Assembly: GCF_016917355.1 (NCBI RefSeq)
Contig: NZ_CP070304.1
Coordinates: 4,650,001-4,714,000, forward strand
Source of the DNA: Glaciimonas sp. PAMC28666
GTDB lineage: Bacteria > Pseudomonadota > Gammaproteobacteria > Burkholderiales > Burkholderiaceae_D
DNA length: 64,000 nt
Direction of reading: 5' to 3'
Below the pieces are notes generated by a model that saw only the letters and a list, made by a program, of their open reading frames with translations, had not been told where the DNA came from and did not search any database. A program made the position numbers and the translations under genes. Shown here piece by piece: positions 17,034 through 26,117 of this stretch. Numbering within the stretch: the stretch's first letter is position 1; each line of letters starts with the position of its first letter.

Positions 17034-17057
17034 ATATTTAAGTAACGTATCTATCTC

Positions 17058-17726
17058 ATGAGCACCCACATTACACCTAGTAACGCCGCCGCTGCCCAAA
17101 TCCACGAAACACTGGAGTACGTCACTTCTTGCGAGTTGCCAACGCCTTGGGCAACCTTTCAGCTCCACGCTTTTATCGATCATCCTTCCGGCAAAGAGCA
17201 TCTGGCACTTGTTCTGGGTGAGGTAACAGACGGATCGCCGGTGTTAGCGCGTATCCATTCAGAATGTCTGACCGGCGATGCGCTGTTTAGTCAGCGTTGC
17301 GATTGCGGTGCGCAGCTTGAAGGTTCGCTTCAGCAAATTGCAGCGGAAGGGCGCGGTGCGGTATTGTATTTGCGCCAGGAAGGGCGTGGAATTGGCCTGC
17401 TTAACAAAATTCGTGCTTACCGAATTCAGGATTCCGGGGCCGACACTGTTGAGGCGAATCAACAACTTGGTTTCGCAGATGATTTGCGGCATTACGGCAT
17501 GTGTGAGCCAATGCTGCAACATCTCGGGATCAAGACATTACGCCTGATGACCAACAATCCGCGCAAGATGGACGCACTAAAAAAGATGGGCGTGCCCGTC
17601 GTTGAGCGCATCCCGCTGATCTTGAATAGAAATCCGTTTAATACCCGCTATCTCGACACCAAGGCGACCAAACTTGGGCACCTGTTACCTAATGAAGGAG
17701 CGGAACACCAGGACGAGCCTACCTAG
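17058..17726 (+). CDS. ribA: GTP cyclohydrolase II (riboflavin biosynthesis)
   Basis: The 222-residue product catalyses the first step of riboflavin synthesis, opening the imidazole ring of GTP. The zinc ligands are C70, C81 and C83 in [17 protein letters not shown], followed by the catalytic-site motif [20 protein letters not shown] and by [13 protein letters not shown] and [12 protein letters not shown]. Length is normal for stand-alone RibA, with an N-terminal extension of about 20 residues and no fused RibB domain. No good ribosome-binding site precedes ATG 17058, and a strong terminator sits just upstream. The C-terminal 15 residues are variable. Confidence 0.94.
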   Translation: MSTHITPSNAAAAQIHETLEYVTSCELPTPWATFQLHAFIDHPSGKEHLALVLGEVTDGSPVLARIHSECLTGDALFSQRCDCGAQLEGSLQQIAAEGRGAVLYLRQEGRGIGLLNKIRAYRIQDSGADTVEANQQLGFADDLRHYGMCEPMLQHLGIKTLRLMTNNPRKMDALKKMGVPVVERIPLILNRNPFNTRYLDTKATKLGHLLPNEGAEHQDEPT

Positions 17727-17862
17727 ACCGCGTAGACTGCGCCAAATAACGGCAGTCTTAGTGTTGTCGATGAGAACAACGGTTCGGCGTTTTTGCGATA
17801 AGATATTTGTTGGAGTTCCATGCGGTCTTTTTTGGTGTTTTTTGGTCTTATTGGAGAGCATG

Positions 17863-18249
17863 ATGCGAAAATCTCTTTCATCAGCGTTAGTCGGCTGTGC
17901 GTTGCTATTGGCATCCTATGCTGCCAGCGCCGCTCAGATCGCTTTTAGCCAATCCGCATTCGACAAGTTACAAGCCGAAGGAAAGCCAGCGATTGTTTAT
18001 TTTCATGCTGACTGGTGCCCAACGTGCAAAGTGCAAAAACCGATCGTTGATAGTCTTTTGAGGCAACCGGACATGCAAAGCATCACCTTGCTGATCGCCG
18101 ACTATGACAAAGAAATCGCTTTAAAAAAAGCCATGCACATCAGCCAGCAATCGACCTTTGTCGTATTCAAAGGCGGTAAAGAAGTAACGCGCGCCACTGG
18201 TCAAACCACCAAACCTGCGATACAGGCGACGTTTGCTCAAGCACTTTAA
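17863..18249 (+). CDS. Periplasmic thioredoxin-like protein
   Basis: A 128-residue protein with a signal peptide (residues 1-24, cleavage after ASAA) and one thioredoxin domain carrying the redox pair C52-C55 in ADWCPTCK; FVVFKGGKEVTRATGQ follows the expected cis-Pro region, here STFVV with Thr in place of a clear cis-Pro. GGAG (17853-17856) is best spaced for ATG 17863 rather than the adjacent ATG 17860. The stop overlaps the start of the CcdA-like gene (TAATG). The pair resembles a two-gene DsbD: CcdA brings electrons across the membrane and this protein passes them to periplasmic thiols. Confidence 0.85.
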   Translation: MRKSLSSALVGCALLLASYAASAAQIAFSQSAFDKLQAEGKPAIVYFHADWCPTCKVQKPIVDSLLRQPDMQSITLLIADYDKEIALKKAMHISQQSTFVVFKGGKEVTRATGQTTKPAIQATFAQAL

Positions 18250-18977
18250 TGGATTTTGGATTCGCTAGTTATGGGCTCAGCTTTGCTGCTGGCGTCTTAT
18301 CGACCCTGTCTCCATGCGTTTTGCCACTCCTACCCATCCTGCTCGCCTCCACACTCACCGCTCATCGATATGGGGTCTTCGCACTGGCTGCGGGATTGGC
18401 CCTGTCGTTCGCCACGTTAGGCATCTTTATCGGTGCAATTGGGGCATCCATTGGGTTGGGCCAGGATGGATTTCGTTTGGTAGCCGCGATCCTGTTTATC
18501 CTGTTTGCTCTGTTAATGCTATCAACGCGCTTGCAGCAACGCTGGTCTGTGGCGTTGGCTGGCATCGGAAGGTTGGGCAGCGAGGGATTATCCCGTGCAC
18601 GAGTGGACGGGATGTCAGGCCAATTTATTATCGGACTTCTCCTTGGCATCATCTGGACGCCATGTGTTGGACCAACATTGGGAGCGGCTACAACGTTAGC
18701 CTCCCAAGGCAAGAATCTCCCCCAAATTGCGCTTCTAATGATCGTTTTCGGACTCGGTGCCGGTTTGCCTTTGATTGTGCTTGGAATGGCTTCACGGGCA
18801 GGAGTCGCTCGCGTGCGCGGCAAATTGCAAACCTTTGGACAGCTCGGAAAAACCTTACTCGGGACGATGATGTTGATCGTGGGCGGATTAATGTTAACCG
18901 GTTTGGACCGCACTATTGAAAGTTGGTTACTGTCCATCAGCCCGGAATGGCTGACTGTATTGACGACGCGTATCTAG
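18249..18977 (+). CDS. CcdA/DsbD-family transmembrane electron transporter
   Basis: A 242-residue integral membrane protein with six predicted helices and the two conserved cysteines C23 (LSPCVLP) and C139 (WTPCVGPTLG) that shuttle electrons from cytoplasmic thioredoxin to the periplasm. It starts inside the stop codon of the thioredoxin-like gene (TAATG), so they are co-translated. The PxCxLP context is standard for CcdA. The likely job is reduction of periplasmic disulfides or cytochrome c maturation; no ccm genes are nearby. Confidence 0.88.
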   Translation: MDFGFASYGLSFAAGVLSTLSPCVLPLLPILLASTLTAHRYGVFALAAGLALSFATLGIFIGAIGASIGLGQDGFRLVAAILFILFALLMLSTRLQQRWSVALAGIGRLGSEGLSRARVDGMSGQFIIGLLLGIIWTPCVGPTLGAATTLASQGKNLPQIALLMIVFGLGAGLPLIVLGMASRAGVARVRGKLQTFGQLGKTLLGTMMLIVGGLMLTGLDRTIESWLLSISPEWLTVLTTRI

Positions 18978-19047
18978 CTTATTGGGTAGAGTGGTGACGG
19001 GATGGACAAGTTGATTGAGCAATACGCAAAATAACCAGGAGATAGCA

Positions 19048-19563
19048 ATGACGAGTACCCATACAGTCGAGGACAGCGGCCAAGGCGCTGCCTCCACCGA
19101 AGCCACCCAGTTATCACAGTTGTATATGGAAGATATTGTTGTTGGCCAACAATTTCGGTCAGCGTCAATTCAGGTCACTGCGGAGGAAATTAAACGTTTC
19201 GCGCAGCAGTTCGATCCACAGCCATTTCATTTAGATGAGATTGCAGCAAAGAGCACATTCTTTGGCGGCCTGGCCGCAAGCGGCTGGCATACAGCCGCTC
19301 TCACGATGCGATTATTGGTGGAAAGCGGGATGCCGTTAGCTGGCGGTATCATCGGTGCAGGAGGAGATATTTCCTGGCCGCAGGCAACCCGCCCCGCAGA
19401 CGTGTTACATGTGGAAAGTGAAATTATTACCCTGGCTCCCTCGCGATCTCGTCCTGATCGTGGCATGCTGCAAGTGCGGTCCCAGACAATTAACCAGAGC
19501 GGAGAGGTCGTCCAGATATTGAATGCAAAGCTGATGGTGTGGAGCAAATCATCCAAAGCCTGA
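19048..19563 (+). CDS. MaoC-family (R)-specific enoyl-CoA hydratase-like protein
   Basis: 171 residues with a single hot-dog fold of the MaoC type. The catalytic signature RFAQQFDPQPFHLDEIAAKSTFFGGLAASGWHTAA contains the Asp and His of the hydratase 2 motif. It probably hydrates enoyl-CoA thioesters; no substrate is indicated by the neighbours. AGGAG (19037-19041) supports ATG 19048; an upstream in-frame TTG at 19015 is less likely. The first 25 residues are variable. Confidence 0.85.
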   Translation: MTSTHTVEDSGQGAASTEATQLSQLYMEDIVVGQQFRSASIQVTAEEIKRFAQQFDPQPFHLDEIAAKSTFFGGLAASGWHTAALTMRLLVESGMPLAGGIIGAGGDISWPQATRPADVLHVESEIITLAPSRSRPDRGMLQVRSQTINQSGEVVQILNAKLMVWSKSSKA

Positions 19564-19654
19564 ACTAAGAGCCATTAAACGGAGTACCCACGGAATACCA
19601 CCCGGAGGGCGCACTAACGACCATCAGACTAACAATCGAAACAAGGCATTTGTC

Positions 19655-20320
19655 ATGGCAAAGACACCGCAAGTTCTGACAATCGACGCATGTCTGGAAA
19701 AATTGCAGGCAGGAGTAGCGAATGGCCGACGCTTCATCCTTGGAATCGTGGGACAACCAGGTTCCGGGAAATCTACCCTCGCTCAAACGCTCATGGCGGC
19801 TTTTCCGGGCACCGCGAGCGTGCTTCCAATGGACGGATTTCATCTGGCCAATAATGAACTAGACCGTTTGGAACGCGCAAACCGGAAAGGGGCCGAAGAT
19901 ACATTTGACAGCGGTGGGTACGTAGCATTGCTTAAAAGACTGCGCGATCAGGCTGCAGACGAGATTGTGTATGCACCAGAATTTCGCCGGGAAATAGACG
20001 AGCCAATTGCAAATGCCATTGCGATCCAGCCAGAAACGCAATTAGTGATTACAGAAGGTAACTATCTACTGCTTGATCGCGGCCATTGGCGCAAAGTTCA
20101 ACGCATGCTGGATGAAAGCTGGTACCTCGAAATAGATACCGACTTGCGGCAACAAAGGCTGATCGCACGTCACATGCAGTTTGGGCGAGACTTTTCGACC
20201 GCGCAGGCATGGGTGCACCAGACCGACGAACCGAATGCGCGCTTGATTGCATCCACCCAGGATCGTGCCAATATGGTGATAAATTGGAGGCTCGGGGGTG
20301 AGGGACCACTTCCCTCGTAA
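19655..20320 (+). CDS. P-loop nucleoside/sugar kinase-like protein (YggC family)
   Basis: 221 residues related to uridine kinase and pantothenate kinase. Walker A GQPGSGKST is at residues 33-41; LPMDGFHLANNELDR and KGAEDTFDSGGYVALL are the substrate-site motifs of the YggC/FrmR-type uncharacterised kinases, and YAPEFRREIDEPI plus VITEGNYLLLD follow. It probably phosphorylates a small hydroxylated metabolite in the cytoplasm; which one is not known. Short tandem repeats follow its stop codon. Confidence 0.8.
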   Translation: MAKTPQVLTIDACLEKLQAGVANGRRFILGIVGQPGSGKSTLAQTLMAAFPGTASVLPMDGFHLANNELDRLERANRKGAEDTFDSGGYVALLKRLRDQAADEIVYAPEFRREIDEPIANAIAIQPETQLVITEGNYLLLDRGHWRKVQRMLDESWYLEIDTDLRQQRLIARHMQFGRDFSTAQAWVHQTDEPNARLIASTQDRANMVINWRLGGEGPLPS

Positions 20321-20337
20321 GAAAAAATAGACCCATT

Positions 20338-20385
20338 AAGGTTGTAAATAAGGTTGTAAATCAGGTTGTAAATAAGGCTAAAAAT
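20338..20385 (+). repeat. 12-nt tandem repeat (three copies plus one degenerate)
   Basis: AAGGTTGTAAAT (20338-20349), AAGGTTGTAAAT (20350-20361), CAGGTTGTAAAT (20362-20373) and a diverged AAGGCTAAAAAT (20374-20385) stand in a row, 18 bases after the kinase gene. It could be a leftover of replication slippage or bind a protein. Confidence 0.8.
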
Positions 20386-20560
20386 TTGCTTCTGAGCTAT
20401 ATCATTAGTCATTCCTCAAAACAGGTAAAATGGAATCGGGACAATTGTTGTAACTATGGGATCGACTGCTGAAAGCACTATTGGCGCGCGGCAAAAACTG
20501 TCATCTATAGCCCCCGTCTCTAGCCTACGTTGTCGATAGCAAACACCACCAGGAGGCTGT

Positions 20561-21133
20561 ATGTCACAAACTGTCGTTGGCGTTTTTGATAGCTATCAAT
20601 CCGCCGAAAATGCGCAGCAAGAGCTTATTTCATCCGGTTTTGAATCCTCTGATGTACACATCCGCATGCATGCAGCGCATGCGGTGGCAGCAGGTACCGA
20701 AAGCGTCGGTTCCAGTCTGGTCGATAGCCTCCGTGAACTTTTGGGAAATCTATTTGGCGGTAACCATGAAGACATAGGTCATTACTCCGAAGCGGTACGG
20801 CGTGGTCATGTGGTGGTCGCGATCACCGTGGCAGACGATGCATTGGTAACAGTCGCGCAATCAGCCCTGCGTGGCGCGGGCGCTTTAGATATCGAAAAGC
20901 AAGTGGAAACCTGGCGAGAACAAGGCTATAACAGTTTTGATCCTGCCTCTGCGCCCTATACTGAAGAAGAAGTGCGTGCCAACCGCGCCAGAGTTCAACC
21001 AGCGCTGGAAGACAACCCCGACATCGCCCAGCAGACGGAGACATATCCCTCCCGTGCTTATCCGTTCCAGATGGCACAAACTCCCTATGACGACATCATG
21101 GGCAAGTCGGGCGGTGTCAATACCGGTGGGTGA
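20561..21133 (+). CDS. General-stress-protein-17M-like protein
   Basis: 190 residues. The N-terminal 110 residues (TVVGVFDSYQSAENAQQELISSGFESSDVHIRM ... GHVVVAITVADDALVTVAQSALRGAGALDIEKQ) form a repeated alpha/beta unit seen in stress proteins of the YflT/GsiB-associated 17M type; the acidic linker and C-terminal tail (about 115-190) are Pro/Tyr-rich and disordered. A perfect AGGAGG precedes the ATG, suggesting strong translation. No enzymatic residues are visible. A role in osmotic or envelope stress is known only by family association. Confidence 0.7.
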   Translation: MSQTVVGVFDSYQSAENAQQELISSGFESSDVHIRMHAAHAVAAGTESVGSSLVDSLRELLGNLFGGNHEDIGHYSEAVRRGHVVVAITVADDALVTVAQSALRGAGALDIEKQVETWREQGYNSFDPASAPYTEEEVRANRARVQPALEDNPDIAQQTETYPSRAYPFQMAQTPYDDIMGKSGGVNTGG

Positions 21134-21218
21134 CTTCCTTAGCTGAGCCAAAGGTGTTGATTGCATGTTTTAAATGCGCATCTTGATCGCACCTATTGAG
21201 CGCACGTGAAAAATGCAA

Positions 21219-21246
21219 AAAATGGACGCACTGAGCGTCCATTTTT
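21219..21246 (+). terminator. Intrinsic terminator after the stress-protein gene
   Basis: The stem AATGGACGC (21221-21229) / GCGTCCATT (21235-21243) with a 5-base loop is flanked by A and T runs, so it could also work in reverse. Confidence 0.85.
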
Positions 21247-21443
21247 ATACCTGCTGGCCTGATCAATCCAACGATTTTTGAATTGACGCAATTGAATTAG
21301 CTTTCAGAATGGTTAAATTCCAGGTTTCGGTCCGCCGTACCCCGTTCCATATTCGTCCATCGCACTCCGAAAGTTATGCTGTCAAAAAAGCACGCGCCGC
21401 TGTATATTTATTTGCTAAAGGAAATTAAATAGAAAAGGGCAGC

Positions 21444-23054
21444 ATGCGACTTCACCTCAAATCGATCTTCAACGCCAGCTTGTTGGGAGCGCTCTGTTTG
21501 CATGGCGGTTTTGCCGTCGCTGCCAAAACACTGGTTTTTTGCTCGGAGGGCAGTCCAGAAGGATTTGATCCGCAACTTTACACCACGGCCATTTCTTTTC
21601 AGGCTTCTTCAGTGCCGGTGTTCGACCGATTGGTGGCGTTTGAAATTGGCACCACCAAAATACTGCCTGCATTGGCCGAGTCCTGGACGATCTCTGAGGA
21701 CGGCCTTACCATCACTTTTCATTTGCGGCACGGTGTACAGTTTCAAAGCAATGCACGCTTCAAGCCAACGCGTGATTTCAATGCCGATGACGTGGTGTTT
21801 TCCTTTAACCGAATGGGCGACCCCGCTAACCCATTTCACCAACTTCCTACCGGGCAAAGTTTTGCCTACTACCTGGATATGGGGATGGATAAAATCATCG
21901 ATAAAGTCCAAAAATTGGACAATTACACTGTTGTGTTCACCCTCAAGCATCCAGAAGCTCCGTTTATTGCGAATCTGGGAATGGATTTTGCCTCGATCAT
22001 GTCAGCCGAGTACGCTGAAAAAATGAAAACGCTCGGCATGCCGGAGGTAATTAATCGCGAACCCATCGGCACTGGGCCATTCCAGTTTGTGGCGTATCAA
22101 AAGGATGCAGTTATCCGTTATAAAGCATTTGCCGGTTACTGGGGTGGCCGACCGAAACTCGATAATTTGATTTATGCTATAACGCCCGATGCATCGGTGC
22201 GGTACGCCAAACTCAAAGCCAATGAATGCCAGGTAATGACCCTGCCGAAACCGGCTGATATTCCCTTGATTAAAGCCAATCCTGCGTTTACCTTGCTGAG
22301 TAAGGAAGGATTAAATGTTGGATATATCGCCTTTAATGTCGAAAAAAAACCGTTTGATAACAAGCTGGTACGTCAGGCGCTGACGCTGGCAACTGATAAG
22401 AACGCGATCCTCAACATCGTTTATCAAGGCGCAGGGCAGGCCGCGAAAAATCCGATACCTCCCACGCTCTGGTCATATAACGATAAAGTCGTCGACTATG
22501 CTTATGATCCCGCGAAAGCCAAAGCGTTGTTAACTAAAGCGGGGTATCCGAATGGTGCCGAAGTAGAGTTATGGTATCTCCCCGTTACTCGCCCGTATAA
22601 CCCGGATGGCAAGCGCATGGCCGAGTTAATCCAGTCCGACTGGGCAAAAATTGGCATCAAAACCAAGCTAGCCACTTACGATTGGGCAGAGTATGTCAAA
22701 CGTAGCAATCAGGGTGAGCAACAGGTTATGATGTACGGCTGGAACGGTGATAACGGCGACCCAGATAATTTTTTCGCGACACTACTAGGTTGTGACAGCA
22801 TCAAAGGCGGAGGGAATAAAGCGCGCTGGTGCAATCCTGCGTTCGAAACCTTGATTCAAAGCGCAAAACGCACCCCGCATCAGACCGAACGCGCACAACT
22901 TTACGAGAAGGCACAGCTGATCGTGCATGAAGAGGCACCGTGGATTACTATTGCGCATGCGTTACGTTATGCCGCCGTTCGGAAGAACGTGATTGGGTTC
23001 AAGATGTCGGTATTTAGTGAATACGAATTTCAAAAAGTCGACATGATGCCATAA
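21444..23054 (+). CDS. Periplasmic dipeptide-binding protein (SBP family 5, DppA-like)
   Basis: A 536-residue solute-binding protein with a signal peptide (about residues 1-27, cleavage at FAVAA) and the family 5 fold: KTLVFCSEGSPEGFDPQLYTTAISF, LAESWTISEDGLTITFHLRHGVQF, NREPIGTGPFQFVAYQKDAVI, AYDPAKAKALLTKAGYPNG, and MYGWNGDNGDPDNFFATLLGC. It is very close in style to E. coli DppA, which binds dipeptides or haem for an ABC importer. No permease or ATPase genes follow, so it is an orphan receptor in this window. No obvious regulator is adjacent. Confidence 0.9.
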   Translation: MRLHLKSIFNASLLGALCLHGGFAVAAKTLVFCSEGSPEGFDPQLYTTAISFQASSVPVFDRLVAFEIGTTKILPALAESWTISEDGLTITFHLRHGVQFQSNARFKPTRDFNADDVVFSFNRMGDPANPFHQLPTGQSFAYYLDMGMDKIIDKVQKLDNYTVVFTLKHPEAPFIANLGMDFASIMSAEYAEKMKTLGMPEVINREPIGTGPFQFVAYQKDAVIRYKAFAGYWGGRPKLDNLIYAITPDASVRYAKLKANECQVMTLPKPADIPLIKANPAFTLLSKEGLNVGYIAFNVEKKPFDNKLVRQALTLATDKNAILNIVYQGAGQAAKNPIPPTLWSYNDKVVDYAYDPAKAKALLTKAGYPNGAEVELWYLPVTRPYNPDGKRMAELIQSDWAKIGIKTKLATYDWAEYVKRSNQGEQQVMMYGWNGDNGDPDNFFATLLGCDSIKGGGNKARWCNPAFETLIQSAKRTPHQTERAQLYEKAQLIVHEEAPWITIAHALRYAAVRKNVIGFKMSVFSEYEFQKVDMMP

Positions 23055-23131
23055 GTGTCAATACCTTCAAGTATTTCAAGTTTCTCTCGCTATCTACCAA
23101 CCTAACCTTTTATCGACATAGGAATATGACT

Positions 23132-23560
23132 ATGAAAACCAGCGCCCGCAACCAGTTTTCCGGCAAGGTCAGCCAGATCAAGACCGGCGCCGTAAACGAC
23201 GAAATCGAAATTACATTATCAGGTGGCGACAAGCTCGTCGCCGTCATTACGCGCGAAAGCACGCAAAACCTCGGCTTGCAAGTTGGCAGCGAAGCGATCG
23301 CGTTGGTCAAAGCTCCCTGGGTAATCGTAGCTACCGCTGATCATGGCATCAAACTCTCTGCCCGAAATCAGTTAAGCGGTAACGTGACCAAACTAACGCT
23401 CGGTGCGGTTAATGCGGAAGTCGTCATTCAGTTGCCAGGCGGAAATTCCGTATGCGCCATCATCACATTGGATAGCGCAACTGACTTGGATTTGGCAGAA
23501 GGGCAGCCCGCAACGGCGATTTTCAAGGCGTCCCATGTTATCGTAGGCGTGGCTGCATAA
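23132..23560 (+). CDS. ModG-like molybdate-binding protein with two Mop domains
   Basis: 142 residues made of two similar halves of about 68 residues, each a TOBE/Mop domain: SARNQFSGKVSQIKTGAVNDEIEITLSGGDKLVAVIT and SARNQLSGNVTKLTLGAVNAEVVIQLPGGNSVCAIIT. Mop proteins bind molybdate as oligomers and store it in the cytoplasm. AGGA (23120-23123) fits ATG 23132 better than ATG 23126. A link to the molybdenum hydroxylase IorAB 10 kb away is possible. No modABC genes are in the window. Confidence 0.9.
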   Translation: MKTSARNQFSGKVSQIKTGAVNDEIEITLSGGDKLVAVITRESTQNLGLQVGSEAIALVKAPWVIVATADHGIKLSARNQLSGNVTKLTLGAVNAEVVIQLPGGNSVCAIITLDSATDLDLAEGQPATAIFKASHVIVGVAA

Positions 23561-23887
23561 TAGATAGCGCAATAGATACGGCCAATTTACAAGTATCGCG
23601 GAATTGGTGGGTTTGGTGATCTGATCTATTCTCACTCCCTTATACAGGGCGATAGGCAGAAACAGCACCGAAAAGGTGCAATTAATCCCAGTAAAAGGCA
23701 TCTGTTAGGAATCGATGTTTCTTAATCGAAACTTTAACATTACCTAAGTCTACTGATCTTCGATTTGATTGCTCCTTTTGCCTCACTCCAAATAATTTCC
23801 TCGTCGCGGCCGGGAAATTGAGTCCACTGGAACAATGCTTGCTTAGTGCTATATATTTTCATATACACTTTCTGAACGCCACGAATC
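23561..23887. other. Intergenic stretch before cobA
   Basis: No gene. A small hairpin GCACC/GGTGC (23665-23679) lacks a T tract. The rest is AT-rich and presumably carries the cobA promoter; no operator was recognised. Confidence 0.35.
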
Positions 23888-24670
23888 ATGACAAATCTCC
23901 CAAAAGTCTTTCTGGTCGGCGCCGGTCCTGGCGATCCGGACTTGCTGACCTTAAAAGCAGCAAAAGCAATCGCCCGCGCCGACGTGATTTTGGTCGATGA
24001 TCTGGTGAATCCCGCCATTCTTGAGCACGCCAAACCGAGTGCACGGATCGTGAATGTCGGCAAGCGGGGCGGCTGCAAATCCACGCCGCAAGCGTTCATC
24101 GAACGCCTGATGATCGCCGAGGCGAAAGCAGGGCAATGCGTGGTGCGGCTAAAGGGGGGCGATCCTTTTATGTTCGGCCGTGGCGGCGAAGAGCGCGACC
24201 ATTTGATGGCGGCCGGAATCGCTGTTGAAGTGATCAATGGCATCAGTAGCGGTCTGGCGGCACCGTCATCTATCGGAGTACCACTCACGCACCGTGATTG
24301 GGCTCAAGGTGCCATCTTCATCACCGGTCATGGAAAAACACCCGAGTCGAATCCCGACTGGGCGCTATTGGCACAAACCGGACTAACGCTGGTTATTTAC
24401 ATGGGCGTTGCGCGCTGCAACGAGATCCAGGCAGCACTGTTGGCTGGCGGGAAGGCCGCATCCACGCCGGTCGCCGTGATTCAGTCAGCGACCATGGAAG
24501 AGCAATCACAACTTATCACAACGCTGGGAGAATTGTCGAGCGCGCTGGCAGCTGCGCAACTTGGCAGCCCGAGCATCATCGTGGTAGGCGACGTGGTACG
24601 GTGTGCGATGAATGCGGTTTCTTTGGATGTCGCCGATAAATGCGGCCGATCCGCGGCCCACCATTCGTAG
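23888..24670 (+). CDS. cobA: Uroporphyrinogen-III C-methyltransferase (SUMT)
   Basis: 260 residues of the SUMT family, adding two methyl groups to uroporphyrinogen III to give precorrin-2 for sirohaem or cobalamin. Signatures are VFLVGAGPGDPDLLTLKA (SAM site), NVGKRGG, VVRLKGGDPFMFGRGGEE, GISSGLAAPSSIGVPLTHR and LVIYMG. It is a stand-alone enzyme, not the CysG fusion. No clear ribosome-binding site precedes the ATG. The HipA-like gene converges on it from the other strand, 45 bases away. Confidence 0.93.
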   Translation: MTNLPKVFLVGAGPGDPDLLTLKAAKAIARADVILVDDLVNPAILEHAKPSARIVNVGKRGGCKSTPQAFIERLMIAEAKAGQCVVRLKGGDPFMFGRGGEERDHLMAAGIAVEVINGISSGLAAPSSIGVPLTHRDWAQGAIFITGHGKTPESNPDWALLAQTGLTLVIYMGVARCNEIQAALLAGGKAASTPVAVIQSATMEEQSQLITTLGELSSALAAAQLGSPSIIVVGDVVRCAMNAVSLDVADKCGRSAAHHS

Positions 24671-24714
24671 TCAATTCTCGTAGTCAACTCGGGCGGTCTA
24701 TGCTCGAAACCTGT

Positions 24715-26115
24715 TCATGCCTCGTCAGCATTTTTGATCGGTCTCGCAATCGCCATCGCTGCCATATGCAACCTGGCAACGCGTTTAAAATCATCGGATA
24801 TACGGGTGTCTGCGCATACGCTGGCCCAAAACTGTTCTGCGAGCCCCAAAGCCTTGGGCAGTTGACGGAGATCGAGACGATCCAGACCCGATAAATTGAA
24901 CGACCGCTGCACCACTTCGCCTTGCGAGTTTGGTCGATACATCATTGGCAGCATGTCATATACCGGCCGCAACGCAAACAATCCCTCCGCAGTCCAGGAC
25001 AACGACAGATTCCCCGGATGGCGATCGGTGTTACCAATTAAAACCCCATACACGTCCAATAATTGAATCGCCGCCAGGTCGGCCTGAGATAACTTCTTCC
25101 GATTGGCAAGCAGTGTCGCAACATAGGACCAGGTTCTATCGGCAGCCCCGGTTTCGCCTAATAGCCCGGACAGAGAGACCATCGGGGTCCGCCCAAATCG
25201 CCCGACACGATCAAAACGGACCGATTCGAGGAATATGCGATTGTCCGCTACCAGAATGCTGGAAGCGGCGGCCAGAATGGCATTGTCACGTAACGTCGCG
25301 AGAGCAATATGTTCGGCAATCAGCAGATCGCCCCAACGCCGACCGCCGGCTGTGCGTATGTCAGGCGAGAATTTGACAATCACTGCGAGAGGATCATCTG
25401 TTTGATCATGCGCAACAGCGGCGGTGAATTTCGGTTGTTCGCCGCCGGCCGACGAGCCCACAGTTTCGCCTCTTAACGCACGTTCTGCCAATTGCGGATA
25501 ACGCACTTCGCGCTCGGATGCCGCGATAACGTTATGCTGAACGTTGTCATTAACGTTTTGATCAACGCCTGATTTTCTCTCAAAGAAGCGCCGGTAAGAC
25601 TCGTTGCCAATCACAAGATCGCCCATATTGTCTTCACCGCGGCGGGCCAGATAATACAACGCGTCATCATCCGTCCATTCCACAATATCGGCGGGAAGAT
25701 TCAGATCTTTATTTTCTCGCGGGGCCAACCGCCCCAGAAAGCCTTGCGGCCTCAGATCTTGCAGAAAATACGGCAAGCCTTCGCAGGTAAACACGCTGTT
25801 AGAACCCGCAAATTGATAAGCGTACCAATGTCCCGACAATATGGTGAGTTGTGCGAACTCTAACGGTTCGCCATGCGCATTGATGCGGAAGATCGGTAAC
25901 GATGGGCCGACATCACGAATCGACCGGGCCAGTCCATACACGGTTGCGCGCGCCGCACCGATTGCCAACACGTCGTCGCCAGCCATAGGCCACAAGCGCG
26001 AAAACGTGGGTTGGCTAATACCAAGCGCAACCGCCAGCGCCTTCGCGTTGGATGGCTCCCGGGTAAGGAGCTGACGCAATGTCGTTATTTGCTCTTTCTT
26101 ATTTTTGAATAGCAT
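24715..26115 (-). CDS. yjjJ: HipA-family kinase of YjjJ type (toxin-like, fused helix-turn-helix)
   Basis: 466 residues. An N-terminal helix-turn-helix of the kind in YjjJ (about residues 10-55; KALAVALGISQPTFSRLW) is joined to a HipA-type Ser/Thr kinase: flexible loop GSSAGGEQPKFTA (220-231), ATP-binding K248 in VIVKFS, catalytic loop N362-T-D364-R-H366-PGN and the metal-binding D387 (YDMLPM). HipA kinases phosphorylate translation factors to cause growth arrest. Here no hipB lies next to it, so the fused HTH may take over repression; three AT-rich palindromic sites sit directly upstream. No ribosome-binding site is visible before ATG 26115, which suggests weak translation. The kinase residues are intact. 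Confidence 0.85.
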   Translation of the reverse strand: MLFKNKKEQITTLRQLLTREPSNAKALAVALGISQPTFSRLWPMAGDDVLAIGAARATVYGLARSIRDVGPSLPIFRINAHGEPLEFAQLTILSGHWYAYQFAGSNSVFTCEGLPYFLQDLRPQGFLGRLAPRENKDLNLPADIVEWTDDDALYYLARRGEDNMGDLVIGNESYRRFFERKSGVDQNVNDNVQHNVIAASEREVRYPQLAERALRGETVGSSAGGEQPKFTAAVAHDQTDDPLAVIVKFSPDIRTAGGRRWGDLLIAEHIALATLRDNAILAAASSILVADNRIFLESVRFDRVGRFGRTPMVSLSGLLGETGAADRTWSYVATLLANRKKLSQADLAAIQLLDVYGVLIGNTDRHPGNLSLSWTAEGLFALRPVYDMLPMMYRPNSQGEVVQRSFNLSGLDRLDLRQLPKALGLAEQFWASVCADTRISDDFKRVARLHMAAMAIARPIKNADEA

Positions 26116-26117
26116 AT

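Noticed and set aside
16542-17057. FMN riboswitch before ribA
   Set aside because: The conserved sequence blocks of the RFN element (such as GGCGGTAA-like motifs) are not found.
18314-18937. Long overlapping frames within the CcdA gene
   Set aside because: CcdA has full family motifs and a coupled start, so these frames are shadows.
20338-20385. CRISPR-like array or plasmid iterons
   Set aside because: Units are contiguous 12-mers without spacers, only three to four copies, and no rep or cas gene is near.
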